A stretch of 64,000 nucleotides of DNA, taken from assembly GCF_043641665.1 (NCBI RefSeq), contig NC_092180.1:15245891-15309890 (forward strand), in the 5' to 3' direction. Positions 10,981 through 24,900 of this stretch are shown piece by piece. The notes under the pieces are model-generated. The model had not been told where the DNA came from, searched no databases, and was given only the letters and a program-made list of their open reading frames with translations. The first letter of the stretch is position 1. Every line of letters starts with the position of its first letter. This DNA comes from Enoplosus armatus (taxonomy: Eukaryota; Chordata; Actinopteri; Centrarchiformes; Enoplosidae). A program made the position numbers and the translations under genes.

Positions 10981-13900
10981 CTGTTTTTTCATCCACAAAT
11001 GTTTAGCACGTACACCCAGGAGTAAATGTGCACACTACGGTTACGCTTTACTCTTTTGTAACGTTTTGTCCTACCTACATTAAACTACAATACAGATATA
11101 ATGCTCTCAATCTCTTTTTAACAGAAACTCGCAGGCCATGTGCTTTTCTATCAGAAAGATAGTAGAAACTAACTTAATGAACAGCTCCAACACCAAATGT
11201 AACGTTAGTCAAATAAAACAAAACAAAAAATAATGGAGTTTGTTTAAATGCATCAAATGTGCATTGTGAAATTGTATACAGTAGGGGGAGCTGGAGCCAA
11301 GTGCACTAAAGGGTTACTTGGCTTCAGGTTTTCTGTGTGTCAATTCCTTTGGGGTAATATGATTACATAAAACTATATTTAAGAATATGCACCATATGAG
11401 TACAACATGTAATACAGTCTTAAACTAGATTTTTATTGTACTTGAGTGGTGCAAATTTGCAAGTAATCTAGCTTTGGCTCACTTGCAGGGTTTAATGAGA
11501 CACTACAATAGAACATAACCAATGTCAGTATTATTTGTTACACCTGTGCTTTTACTGCTATGATCTGTCAAAATATCTGCTGTGAAAAATGTGTATTAGC
11601 CTTAATCATGTGTGCAGTGACAGCTCCTTCAAGGGCACTGTGCATTGTGCTGTCTGCAAAAGAGTTGAGTGATGTGAAATCTAAACAGAGGATGTGATTA
11701 ATCATTATCATCTGTGACATTGCTCTTCCATTCCACGTAGTCATTTTATCAGCAATTAGTGACTCTGAAAGGAAAACAAAATGAAAGTTACAGGTTGCCT
11801 GTTTTGTTTTACTTAAGTAAGATTGTATTTGATTAGATTTGGTTACATTAACATCCTACAATAATGCTATATTATAAACATAAAGTTCTTATACAACAAT
11901 AAGGAACTAAACATTATTCTTACCCTCTGCACCAGTGTTAAACACTTTTCAATTTCAATCATTCATTAGCCTTAAAGCAACCCAAAATGCACTGTATCTG
12001 AAAGGATTCATCCTGCGATATTATTCTTTCCAGTGAGCTCATCTTGCATACAGTTGAAGGGTTATGTAAAAAACGTAAATTACTTATAAACTAACTATCT
12101 AACTAACTATCTGCTTCAACACTGTGCAACTCAAAAATAGATATACTATTATTGCATTTATTTTCAAACACTCAAAATACTGTAAGCTCTTAAGTTAAAC
12201 ATTTCTAGCAAGGTGTCCCACTTTAGGACAGACACAGTAGTTCTCAGAGCAAGTCTGACCCCAAAAGACAGCCTTTATCTCAGCAAGGAAGTGCGGTTCA
12301 CCCTGTGGCTGTGTCTGATAAAAATTCATGTTGAGCCATTGAGAGTTCATATGCGTTTTGTTTAGAGTATGTTAAACATGAATATCCGTGTTAGGGCAAC
12401 TTTGCACAAATATGAAAAAGTTAGAGCATGTTTTCTATATTGCGATATTTATATCTGATCAATACAAGCCCAGACCTTCAGAGATCAATTCTCCTGCCTT
12501 TAATTCTTATGGCGATTTTCTCTTCCTCCCTATCATTTGTTTACTACAGGAGGTATCATTATGTATACAACATGTTACTACTGTTCTTTATTGGGATATA
12601 ATATTTTTTTAGAGAGGAAATACAAAATTGGAATCTTATTGGACAAAATACTTGGTATATAGGATTTATATCATTATTATTGATTATAATCATCACTTGG
12701 TACCAGGAATCTTTGTTAATATGTCTATTGTTATTTTGCAGGTGAGCCTGGAACCAACAGCGGTGTTTTCTTCACTTGGCAGTAATGAACTGCTACCCAT
12801 CACCTATAATAAAAGCTCTGTGTGAGAGGCTTTTTGGCATATTTTTCACATAATTTGATACATGGGGAGGAGGGTTATACTGCCTGAGGTTAATAGACAA
12901 AATCAGTGGATTTTCATAAGCCAGAACACAGTGAAATAAAGGCCAGAACGCAAATTCATTTGAAAAATAGTGTAATGATTGGTTACTGGTACACATTTGA
13001 GCCTTACTAAAACAGCTTCAGTGCAGTACCTCTGAATTTAACTAGATTTACAGAATTGATTAATCAAAAGTTAAAACTAAAATAAGTCAACAGATTTAGA
13101 ATATAGATGCAAAAATGGTAAATCTTCCCAAAAAGGCACAGGGGATGTACAGTAGAAATTGCATCCCTCTTAGAGAACATTTGCATAACTGAATAAATAC
13201 ATCTGCTGCTAATCAATATCAAACGGTGCCACAGCGGAGGCACAGTCATCATGCAATTACAGCAGAGTGCAACATTGTGAATTAGTGGAAAAACACAGCA
13301 TATAAATATCTCTCCAGAAAATATAAAGACTAAGTCAAGGATAAAAGTTATTTAGTACCATTAATCAAAAATATTAATTGGAAGATTTCAAGCATATACA
13401 GTATTTATAATATTTGCCAAAATTATATTCAACAACCACCTTAAAACAAATTATCCTATATACTGAGTAAAATGTGCAATTAATAGCATTTGGGAGAGCA
13501 GGTTCTGCACTCACACTATACACATCTATACCAAAAAACACCTGAACTAGTTATTGCCAAAGAATCACACGTTTATCTGGATACCAGTGGAAACTAGCCA
13601 ATCTAGCATCTAAGCATCACTGCTCCTGTGTAATAGGACAGGTATTGAGTCTGTCCAGTGGACTTGTATTTTAAATTACAAATTGCTTTTATATTAAATG
13701 CTGTACTGTTACTTAAGACATTACAATATTACACAGTGCTAGTTTCTCACCAGTTTTAAAAGGGGATGACTGACCCATTCCCCTCAAACCACTCTAGTTT
13801 AGCAGGTAGTAAACATGTCAAAATCTTTGCAGCACAGTGGAAGTTTAGCTCCCTAGAAAAGCCTGTGATTGCATCATAAAAAAAAATCTTTACGCCCTAA

Positions 13901-14119
13901 CCTCACTATCACTATCCTGACTGGACGTAAGGTAACTTCACTGCTTGTTTTCTACTATTCTATTCCTCTAGCATTATCTGGAAACAGGAACAAATGTTAT
14001 TACAAATGTAAGTATTGTTACAGCTACATACAGTATGTTTAACAGTATACCGTTAATGTGTTCAATCCTTTTCCCTCTGTACAAGCATCCGGCTTTTCTT
14101 TAAACAGCCTTTGTGGACT
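10981..14119. other. Intergenic region between atxn1l and mtmr10
   Basis: AT-rich DNA without a convincing ORF, splice-site series or recognised repeat on either strand. Short chance ORFs (for example at 12388-12825) have no protein-like composition. Part of the right side may be additional mtmr10 3' UTR. Confidence 0.6.
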
Positions 14120-15384
14120 GTACTTCTAGCTGACAACTGACCTTTATTGTCATTTTATTTTGAAATGTCAAAAGTACACACAAGGTGTATTTCTGACACT
14201 TGCCATCCAGATGATTTACTGGTCATGTTTGCTCATGTGCTGCCCTGAAACTGTGTCACTCGTCACCGACCCTTCACTGTCTGGTTCATTGGATCAGTAA
14301 CTTCAGTGCCTGAAAACCAATCCACTACGTACTAAACTAGAGACTGGTTTGAGTCAAAGCCCTTGTCCGTCCCTTTGCTTTCAAATATTTACCCATTCAG
14401 CTAATGCTCGTCTGAATAGTTTCTCCTCAGTGCCTTACCAGAAGGCCTCTATAAAAGTTGAATAAAACCCCTTCAAAAGAGAAGAGGAAGTATCTACCAC
14501 AGATTGAAGTCCTCACAGCTCCACTACTCCAGGTATTACCTGCTTTATGAGACTAAAAATATAGGTCCTTTTCTCTGCTTCAAAAATAGAGTAAATCTAC
14601 AAAGTAAGACCCTGAAATCACACTATTTGCTACTTACAGTGAAACCCCAACACAACCATTAAAATATGGGCACTATGGGAACAAATAGCATTAAGTTTGT
14701 GCAAAAAAAAAGAAACGCCCCATTACATTCAACCAGGCCAGATCCTTCCTCCACATAGTATCATTCTTGTTAGCAGTGTTATTTTCTGTTCCTCTTTCTG
14801 AAATAAAAAATAGGTAAAATACTATCTTCAATTACATTTCCTGGAAGGTACAAGCAAATTGAGTAATTGGAAATCAGTGTTCAGTGAAATGCATCATTGC
14901 TGCTGCAATAAAAACAGGCCTTTTCTAATTTCAAGCATTACTATTTGGATTAGTTTTCAAAAGCATCCTCTGTGTAAGTCATACAGTATGCTAGTTAGCT
15001 TAGCTAAATCCTACAACCTAAGCTGAGGCAAATAAGAAAATACATCTATGATAAAAGTACGATGATCTTTCACAGTCAGAGGAGGCCTCGCAGTATCAAC
15101 TCACTGGCCAATAAGGAGGATGTGCTTCAGTTAATTCTTCAACTGTAATGGACAATAACCTGTAGATGACACTTCAGTTTAGAAATTACCTCAGATTTTG
15201 ATGCAGCGTCAACGGTGCAAATTCTAGCTTATAAATCATACAAAATCAGAAGTCCAAAGTTAAATTTTTCTATTTCTCATTTTCCTTCTTGGTATTTAAG
15301 AAAGAGGCAATAGAAAATAAGTTGATTAATTGTTAAACAAATCTGTACTAAGCTGAGAAAAGGGAGCCCTAAAGCTCCACAGCC
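14120..15384 (-). other. mtmr10: Probable mtmr10 3' UTR
   Basis: AT-rich sequence following the mtmr10 stop codon on the minus strand, with no ORF of note. Two AATAAA signals on the minus strand (14155-14160 and 14143-14148) lie about 1.2 kb past the stop and are the best end-point candidates. The UTR could be longer or shorter. Confidence 0.45.
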
Positions 15385-15996
15385 TCAGAGAGCGTCATTG
15401 GCGAGAGTCTCTGTAGAGAGCCAGATCCTCGCCCCATTCAGAAATTTGCTAATGGGCGTCCCATGGATACCGCGGCGGCACAGGTTGCCCACTGGGGTGA
15501 AAGGAAAAGAGGAGGTAAGGAAGTCTGGAGGTGTAGAGGGGTCATGTGGGGAACAGGCCTTAAAATACATCCTTCTTTGGTCTGAAGGGGGCCCACTTGG
15601 ACTGGGGAGTGGCGTGCTATCTGGACTGGGTCCCTTATACTGCCTGAGATGGCTCTGTAGTATCTCAATTTCATCGACCAGTTGGGAGAGCTTGTGGTAG
15701 GCGGTTATGGGGCCTCCTTTGGGAATGCAGGCTTCAGGAACCCAGCGTAGAAAGTAGAGCTTCCAGAGAGCCACGTGTGAGGGCATGAGCAGGGGAAGCA
15801 GGATGCCCTGCTGGTCAGCAGGTCGAGAGAACCAGTCCCTGAAGAAGCGCTCTGACGGGCTTTCGTCTTTCACTGGTGAGAAATCAGGCTTCAGCTCCGA
15901 CAGCAGAGAGCCTCGTCGCGGCAATGTATCCTCTCCACCCTTCAGTCCATTACGCAGAGATGCAGGTGTTCCTCTCAATGTGGAACTGTAGGTTTT
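15385..15996 (-). CDS. mtmr10: mtmr10 terminal coding exon
   Basis: Residues 564-766. The acceptor CCACCAG|AAAACC at 15996 gives KTYSSTLRGTPASLRNG, matching the human KSYSSTLRGMPSALKNG region. It includes PRRGSLLSELKPDFSP, FFRDWFSRPAD, LWKLYFLRWVPEA and the conserved tail FLNGARIWLSTETLANDAL. This is the C-terminal part outside the phosphatase-like fold. The linker (about 680-705) is Ser/Pro-rich and probably disordered. Confidence 0.95.
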   Translation of the reverse strand, partial: KTYSSTLRGTPASLRNGLKGGEDTLPRRGSLLSELKPDFSPVKDESPSERFFRDWFSRPADQQGILLPLLMPSHVALWKLYFLRWVPEACIPKGGPITAYHKLSQLVDEIEILQSHLRQYKGPSPDSTPLPSPSGPPSDQRRMYFKACSPHDPSTPPDFLTSSFPFTPVGNLCRRGIHGTPISKFLNGARIWLSTETLANDAL

Positions 15997-18900
15997 CTGG
16001 TGGAGGAAGAATACAGCGTTAGATTATTTTCACTAGACACAACTATCTCTGTGACAGGCTGCAGCAGCAGGCTGGACTACCAAACTCACTCGTTCCACAT
16101 TCTCAATTAGAGAATCTCCACCTGCGTAATCAAAATCCTCATGATCCTAAAACCTACAACTTGTGGAAAAACTTATTTCCCGTGTAATACAGCTACATAC
16201 AGTACAGCTTCTGTGCCTTTCCTGAAGTTGCTGATGACACGAAAAACAACATAAAATCCCAGCCTCAATAAACAAAACTGCTGACTGGGTGGATTGCTCA
16301 TGCTAAACATTTACTCCATCAGAAATTGTGTGTATTTCAGCAAAAATACATGTGAAAAATAGTAATACCTGCCAGCTTGAGGATTGAGGCAGCCTATTTC
16401 GAAAATACCTACACATCATTATTGATCCTAAACTGAGCTTTAAAATAAGAAGGCTATGGAGTGTTAAGCACCTTAAATTAAAGAGGCAGCTACTCTGTAT
16501 TTGCACTCTGTGATACCTACCCCACAAAAGACAAGAAAAGCACAAACTCTGTAAACAAACTCTGAGAAGTACTTGAACAAATTCAACATGGAGTGAAAAC
16601 TATTAAACTAAGGTTGAAAGTGTGTGTTATATATCCAAGGGAGTAAAAGAAGAGAGCATACACTTAAAACAACGTGCTGCTACAAACATGTGAAGCGCAG
16701 TGTCTCATGTACCTTCGTGCGTCTGAAGGTTTTCACTTCCCCATTCTGAACACAGGCAGCTCCTTTGCCTACATACATGGGGTTGTTAAAGAGGGTTTGG
16801 TCTTTGGTGCTGAACTGCTGTGACCAGTCCCAAACAGGAGGGAAATACACAGCCTGGTCTTCTCCTTGAGGGATGGCTTTATTCTTGGCAAAGTCCTGTA
16901 GAATAAGCACAAGGTTATTCATGCTCTATACATAGTATTACACAGAAAACATTATTGTCCACAATGAAGAAAACAACAGGTAAACAAAAACCCACAACTG
17001 TCATAATTTGCTTTTGTCAGATGTATTGTTACTTTCCTGACCACAAGCTAAATGTTTCCTTATCTGTCGGCATTACGTTGCACTCTTTCCTGTCAATTAT
17101 CACACACACACAGAAGGAAATTATAGTCTTTGACATGAAATTATACCACAACAACATGTTGCTTTGTTATATGCTATCACCTGGAATTATAACATGTTTT
17201 TTATTCTTCTTGGACCACTGACACACACACATACGGCTTTTTTACATATCAACCCAATCTGATTTTAAATAGTTAAACATATACTCAGGATTATGGTCAA
17301 ATCTTTTGCATTTGGTACACAAGGTTATAACAAAATGCATTGCTCACTGTGGAACTTCCATGTATAAATATATTTATTCAATTTGTATGCATCCCTCACC
17401 ATCAAGTGCTGGGCACGCTGTTTGGGAGAATTGAAGAGGAAAGTACTGAAGAGTGGGATCCACATACTATCACTCAGTACTGTCAGATAAGCCTCTGTGA
17501 ACTCGAATGCTGCTGGGTACTGGTTCATCATCTGCCACACGCAGTCCAGGAACAGCATGAACAACGGGGACTTGAGTGAGAGAAACAAACAACAAGAAGC
17601 ATAAGTGCCTTGCCGAATATATTAGGTCTGGGACTGGGATATTTACTGTCAGACAAACACCTCCTCTTTGTCATTCTTCTTCAAGTGGTTGCATCTGTCC
17701 AAGAAGCGATGGCCAGCCATCACCCACTCCTTTTGCACCAAAGTCTGAAAGCCAATGAGGCTGCGATACTGAGGGTCCAACATGAGTTGCACTAAGGAGG
17801 ACACTACACAGTTCAGGTCTCTGTCTTCTTCCTCTGTACAGGTGGGAAAAAAAGAGCAAGACACTGTTTGCAAGGACAGCTGTATGGCTATAATATAGTA
17901 ATGATTCTAATTTGATCACAATCATTTAAATGCATTTTGGCTGGTGTGCAACGTGTTTGAAGCCGAACGTTGGTCCAGTATCACAAATGTTGGGCTAATA
18001 AAATCAAAAGTTAAGTTCACTATCGGGACTAATGACTGACAAAGACAACTTAAAAAGAGAGAGTTTTACCTTGGAGAATGACTGAAGCATTCCTTCCATC
18101 CAAGTTGTACACGATCTCAGCTGAGTGTTTCAGGAAAGCCCTTGCGGCACAAACAGAAACAGAACAAACAGAACATAAATGTTAACTGACTTGTAGTACT
18201 ATCTAAGTAACCAACTCAGCACTCATAACTTTATACGGTGTACCAAAGTAAAGTATCAGTGGTCCTGGCAAGATATTAATAAATTCTTTTTAAGTCCTTT
18301 TTGTGCTTGTGGACTAATTACTGACCAGACAAGCAGATGACAGAAAACAGACCATAGATTTCAAGGCCGAACAATCATGCTGTCTGAACTAGTAACTCTC
18401 ATGAGCGTATATTTACACTAAGAAACATAGAAATATTACAGATGACATACAATGTACTTCCACAGATACAACACTAACAAATGTAGTCCACAAATAAAAC
18501 AATATATAATATCTTATGTAAGATGTGTAAATGTATCTTATCAAAGGCAAGACAAAACATTTTGGTAGTTTATAGAGCTATTATGCAGTGTCAGGTTGTT
18601 CACATACCTGACGTGCTCCAGCCATCTTGAGTTCTCAATAGATGAAAGCCACCTCTCCTCAGACTCCTCAAAAGGATCTGCACACAATCAAAACAGTCAT
18701 TTGCACACCTATTAAACCATACACAAGCCATCCACAACCATTTCTACTCGAAAGGAATGTGCATTAAGATATTCAGTATTTCCACAGAGGTTGAATACTA
18801 CTGGTTATTTACCGTTACAGTTGAATGTTGCAATGAGGCTTACCTATGACACAGATCTGCCTGACTTTAACAAAGGCACTCTGTATGTCCTGGATGTTAG

Positions 18901-21900
18901 GCAGACACTTGTCTAGATCGGACCTGACGACTTCACTGCGCTGTGGGTGGCTTTTTGTGATGGCATTGAAGACCCTACCGCAACACAAGATAGACACACA
19001 TGACTGGATTAGAGATTATCTTAAAACATCCATAGCAACAACAAAACAACACATCATTTGAATAATCAGAACATTAGTATAAAACGGCTTAATTAACCTG
19101 GACTAAAAAATATATACGTTTTGATTTATATAAGATTATGACTAATCTCAACACTATTCCACTGCTGCAGTTGAACATCTGCTGGCTGCCACTGAATTTC
19201 AATATGAAACAGAGAGCGTAGAAACAACACATTTAATACATGTTTTGCAGTACCTCTGATCAATCTTCCTCTGCTGTACTGGATCACTTATGCTGGCCAT
19301 GCGGACAAGAGCACTTCCATTTCGGTGATTCCAGCACCAGAGCTACAACGAAGAATGCACATAAATCAGACATGGATCGGTGGGCAAATAACGGGGACAC
19401 TCTGATCAATCAAACTGGACACTACTTGGAATCAGCTGAGAATGAACAAATGAACAAATGAATCCATTGGTGGTCCTTAAATGTGCGAACAAAACAACAT
19501 TATAGGAATAACAATAAATAACTGAAAGGGATAAATGAAAAAGTACTCCTAAATTTGACAGCACACCATTTAATGGAGATATCAGAGCCAAAGTACTCAC
19601 AGGGATCCGCTGATCAGTGAAGAATATGGAATACTGCTTTAGATCCTGATCTGCCAGAGAAACTGGGACCACAATGTACTCTGGAAGACTAAAGAGTTAG
19701 AGAAAGACTGGTGTTACACAGGAATCAAACACCAGACACCATTTAAAAAAAGAAAAAAAACAAAACAGGAAAATATGTATTTTAATACAACTTCCAGTTT
19801 TACAGTCAGAAAGTGACATCCTAAAAGTTAACAGAAAATTAACCTTTAGGCTATACTCCTTACATATTGTATCACTTACTCATGCCCATGTTTTTCATAT
19901 GAATAAACCAAGTGTGTTGCTTCATGCCGACATCCAATACTGTTATACCGACGGTACTGAAACCCTCGGTTGTTGTACTGTAAATAACTTGTTAGCACTG
20001 GATTTGTTTTGCTGTGCCTGTTCCAAATATCTAAGCTGGTGAGTATCTTTAGCAGAGAGGTTGTTTTTTGTTTTTTTTGATTGAGGGAAAACTGAATCAG
20101 AGTGTACTGTAAGTATTGTTTTAGCCCCATGTGATGTGTACAGTTTGGTGCAAGCTACTATTATGTAATTTTGAGTCTTTTCTCAAATTCCACATAAAAG
20201 AGAACAATCCTTACTTTGAAACCCACCATGATGTCACCACTGAACTTAGATGTGTCCAAAATAGACTTGCACGTTACAGTGAGACATTCACAAAGTTTTT
20301 TCCTTAAGTCACCCATGAAGTGAGTAAAAAAGCTTACAGTGTAAACATACTGTTTTGCCAAAACATACCAAGTATGAGTAAAGGGTGGAATTTACAGTGT
20401 CCATGACGACTAAGGGCAACAGAAGGAGCTACAGACATGCTCTACCTATGACGCCCATCATAAAATGCCGACAACAAACAACATGAGCTGGAAACCTTTG
20501 TGAGATAGCATAACTCTCGTTGATGGAGCACACCCTCCACTCCGATGCCCCTGTTCTCTTGATCTCCCGATCCCAGTCTGATGGACGGTCAAAAATGGGG
20601 GTCCGTAATCCTCCTCGAGGAGTGGAGCCATTGACTCGCTCCCCTGGGAATACAGATACACTTTGAGATGATTTGTTGCACATGTATAGTCAAATTTGGA
20701 ATTCATAATTCTTAAATGTGGGTTACAGTTTCAAAAAAACATGTTATGTCTTTTAGCTGCAATAAAAGAAATATGGCATGCTGTATGTGTACCTTTAGAT
20801 TCATGGTATCGCCGCCCTTGATACTCAAAGCCAAACAGCAGTTGAAGATCAGCTGGATGGGAATAGTGGGCAATAGCAAGGCAAACCTGGAATAAAAAGA
20901 GAAGTACTTTTATGGGACATACAGTACAATACAATATAAGTACAGCTGAATGGAAGAATCAATTAAACATTAAAAAGGCAGATTAGGTTTCATCACATCT
21001 ATTCAGCTTGCCAACTCAGGTTCACTCAGAGTGCTAAAAAGAACTAAGGGGGAAGTTATTTAACCATACAAACACGAGAACAAGTGAAACCTGGGAAAGC
21101 AAATGTTTAACTGACAGCCTACTGCTCTGGGTTTACAGGACTGAATCTCTCTGTGGCTCCACTGGAGTCACACAAAGCCGTCCATTCAGTAGTAAAGCTG
21201 TGAATAACACGAGAGGACACACAAAAAGTGTGTGTGTGTGTGAGTATGTGTAGACAAGGCTGCAGCCAACTCTGTAATTTCCTATGGCAAAATAAGCTAT
21301 TATAGGCTGGCTTAATTCCATATGTCACAAAGAAAAAAAAAAAAGGAACTGAGCCCCGTTTTAGGTTCACACTGTAATTACATACATAGTGTCCATATAT
21401 AAACTTCACAAGGGAAGTGAGGGAGGGCAGACTCATTTCTATTCCGGTGCTCTTTACATTATCAACCTCCCACATTCTGTTGTAAGCAGCAGAGTACATC
21501 AAATAATTAATACTGCATTTTGAAATAAATTAAACAGAGACTTGTAACACTGGCCATAAGGCTCTATTCAATGCAGTGCCATATTGTAATGCTGTTAGCC
21601 AAATGTGCTGCAGGTATGTGGAGCTCCTACACAAAAATTGCTCCCAGATGACATGGAAGGAGATCAGACATGTAACCGCGTACATTCATGTACATTTCAT
21701 TGGCACACTGTAAAGAGATATACAGCTGCCTAACTCTCATGGGTCATGTAGTGAGACTGCAGGGAGCCAATAGCTCCTGAAGACCTTTTGCACATAATTC
21801 ACAAATACACATTTATTTCCAGGACTTCTACAACTACAGATACCACAATGTTTTCAACTCAACATCTGTGCTTACAGAGCGTGAGAGTGCTGAATGTTTG

Positions 21901-24900
21901 TTTGGTTACTGTTAGCTGTGTTTTGAGTTGGTTAAGTATACCTCAAGCAGTCACATGTTCCCAGGGCTTGGCTGGTTCTGTCCAAGGTGACAACTTCCTG
22001 GTTTGATTTCTTTCCCAAAATGTAATACAAGGGCCAGAAAGTCTTGGTAAATTCAGCCAAAGCCCACAGCTAGTTACCACGACAGCTCAACCCACTGCAC
22101 AACTGACTAATGTCACTATCTACATTATAAGCACTTCCTTTAATTTCCCTTGTGTGCGATTATTTACTAAAAACACCACTAGTCATCCCCAAAATATCAA
22201 CATATTATACCAGTATATACTGGTATTGAGGTATTTCATTTGTTACTTGACACAACACAGCATTTTTAATCTATGGCTACTTTAAAAATCACACTGGCTA
22301 ACAGGTCCCTCAACTGAGTTCTAATTTGAAGAATGAAACATCTGTCCATTCAATCTCTCAGTGCAGCAGATGAGTCAGAGGCACTCTGCCAGTTGTTCCT
22401 ACAATCAGGATCATTCTCAATTTCCTTTGCCTTGAATGAGCATTGTTCTCAATGTCTCTTATTCATTGTCTGGTTAATGGCTAAACTGAAAACGCTTGAG
22501 AAGCTTATGAGAACTTCCGTTCAGATAGAGGGTAAGAGAGTAGCGCATGAAAGTTTGCATGATATAAATATCCTTGTCGCTGAGGAAGGGGTCATAGCAC
22601 TGAAACTGAGTGTGTGTATGTAGTGAGCTCACACAGTCAAGAAGGAAAAGTTTAGTCAGCGACAACTAACAGTGAAACGGGCAGGGGAAACTGAGAAAAG
22701 GGGAATGGTTAATAGTGAGCAATTAGTCATTTGGAGGTATGGTATTAAGACACAAGTTAAAGCCACCATGTGTAGAATCTTTTTGGGATTCTTCCAAATT
22801 ATTGTGATAGCAAGTTTTCCTTTGCACACAAATCAGCCAATTGCGGTGAAAATTGGTGCCATCAATGTTGCGTACAGCCCATTCATCTCAGTGTCCCTGG
22901 GCCAAATCCATGGGAGAAGTGGCGTAGCAGCATGCATTTCTTTATTTGACCACTGAGGGCACCAAAGTCAGAAATGAGACATGTTCAAACTTTACACATA
23001 GTGGCTTTAATGTCCTTAAACTGCGATCAGAATATGTTTTATTATTTTATTTTTATCTATTTTACTTTTTTTTAATTTTTTTTATTGCATTTACTCAGCT
23101 CATGGCCCACCTGGACCTAAAGTTGGTGAGAGTCTGACAAGCATTTATCTGATATTTTTAAAAGATGGGAAAATTAAGTATCGCTCACCTTTTTGGCACT
23201 CTCAGGCCCAGCCTCATCAAAGCAGAACCTTATGATGCGCAAGTCTTTGCAGTAGAGGATTAGCTCTGTGGGGTTGAACTTCAGCTTTTGGTTTGAACCC
23301 AACACTTTCTTCTTCCCCTTTGTATCATTTACTGAGAGGAACAAACACAAAACACAACTAGAAAACTTCCACTAATGCAGGTGCCAATGCAGAGAGATGT
23401 AAGATTGAATTTTAAAAAATCCCCTTAGGACACAACAGGTATAAATGTGAACAACAAAACACTAAACATATATCTTAATGCTCCTATACTTGTGCAAATC
23501 CCATAATGATAATGTTGTCTTTAGTAGCCCAGGTCAAACGGGTCAAAAACAAGCTGGGTAAAACAAAGCCTCATGCTTCATCACTGTAACACAACAAACC
23601 TTGCTCCGGGCAGTTGCCCTTGCATTGTCAGCAATCGACAGCAATGAGATATATAAACAAGGCTAATCCCGGCCCGGCTGCACCACCACTAATCACTGCT
23701 TTAGCTGTGACATCACTTGTTATCAGATTGCTGACCAGAAAAGAACAACAAACGAGACCAGTCGCCCCAAGCTGTCAAAGATTAATGAGGGGCCCATCAA
23801 ACTTTAATTCTGTTCGCAGGTCGTAAAATGACTGGGTAAGGATGCTGAAACAGTCGATTGATCAATTATTCAATGTATAGAAATTTGATTGGGCAAGAGA
23901 CTAATCATCTGCTGAATACAGTTTCAAAATGCTTATACTCGCTTTTATTTGTGAATAGCATTAGGAAATGAACAGTCTGGGGTATTAAACAAAATGACGA
24001 ATTTTGTGACAAACATTTGGGCTCAGGTAACCATATTTCCACATGTGGAAGTCAGTAGGTGAACGTCTGCCATGACAATAGCAAACCTGCAGAATACTTT
24101 CAAAAAATTAAATAAAATAGAAGGTTTGCCACACGAATGTTGGCACCAGATGTACCTGTTACTACTTGCTCCAGACAGGTGAGAGGGATGTCGTGCTCTC
24201 CCAGCAGGAGGTGGGACAACTTGGACTTCTATGGTACATAAAAAAAGCATGTTTGACATCCTGTTGACATTATATTACACCCATAACTCACTGAAATATT
24301 GTCTCAAACACTGGTGGGTAGATCAAGTTGATCCGCTCAGAGTGAGTAGTGATCCAGTTCCATTTTGTTATTATGGCAACAATCCACTGCATATCTGGAA
24401 ATGACGTCTGTTCTCTCACTTCTTGTGCGATATCACCGACAATGTGACAAAGTGCAGGAAAGTACACAAGTTTTCCTTCCTCCTTGCCAGATGCACTGCA
24501 CATACAAACATGGCAGTGGAAATACAAGTATTTAAGCTATTCAGCAGTATGCTGAAAAGTAGCTGAATAGATTTCACAAATATAAAGCTAAAACTGGAGC
24601 CATGGAAGGCCATTCTTTGTTTCAAGCCTGATAAAACTTAAACAAAAATAAAAATAAAAATTTTTAAGAACTGTATGAGGAAGTTACAAATAGGTTTTGG
24701 TTTTCGACACCTATGGTATCATAATGACAGAACATCAAACCAATGGCATTTTATATTTTACCTATGACTAAGGCTAGCTAAATATTCAAAACAGCATAGT
24801 TTTACTGTTTTAAAGTCAGTCTACACAAATACCTGTTTAGGTGGAGCATCTTGAGGGATGAAGGAGACCTTAAAGTTGGTGCAAATCAGCTTCCCCCAAA

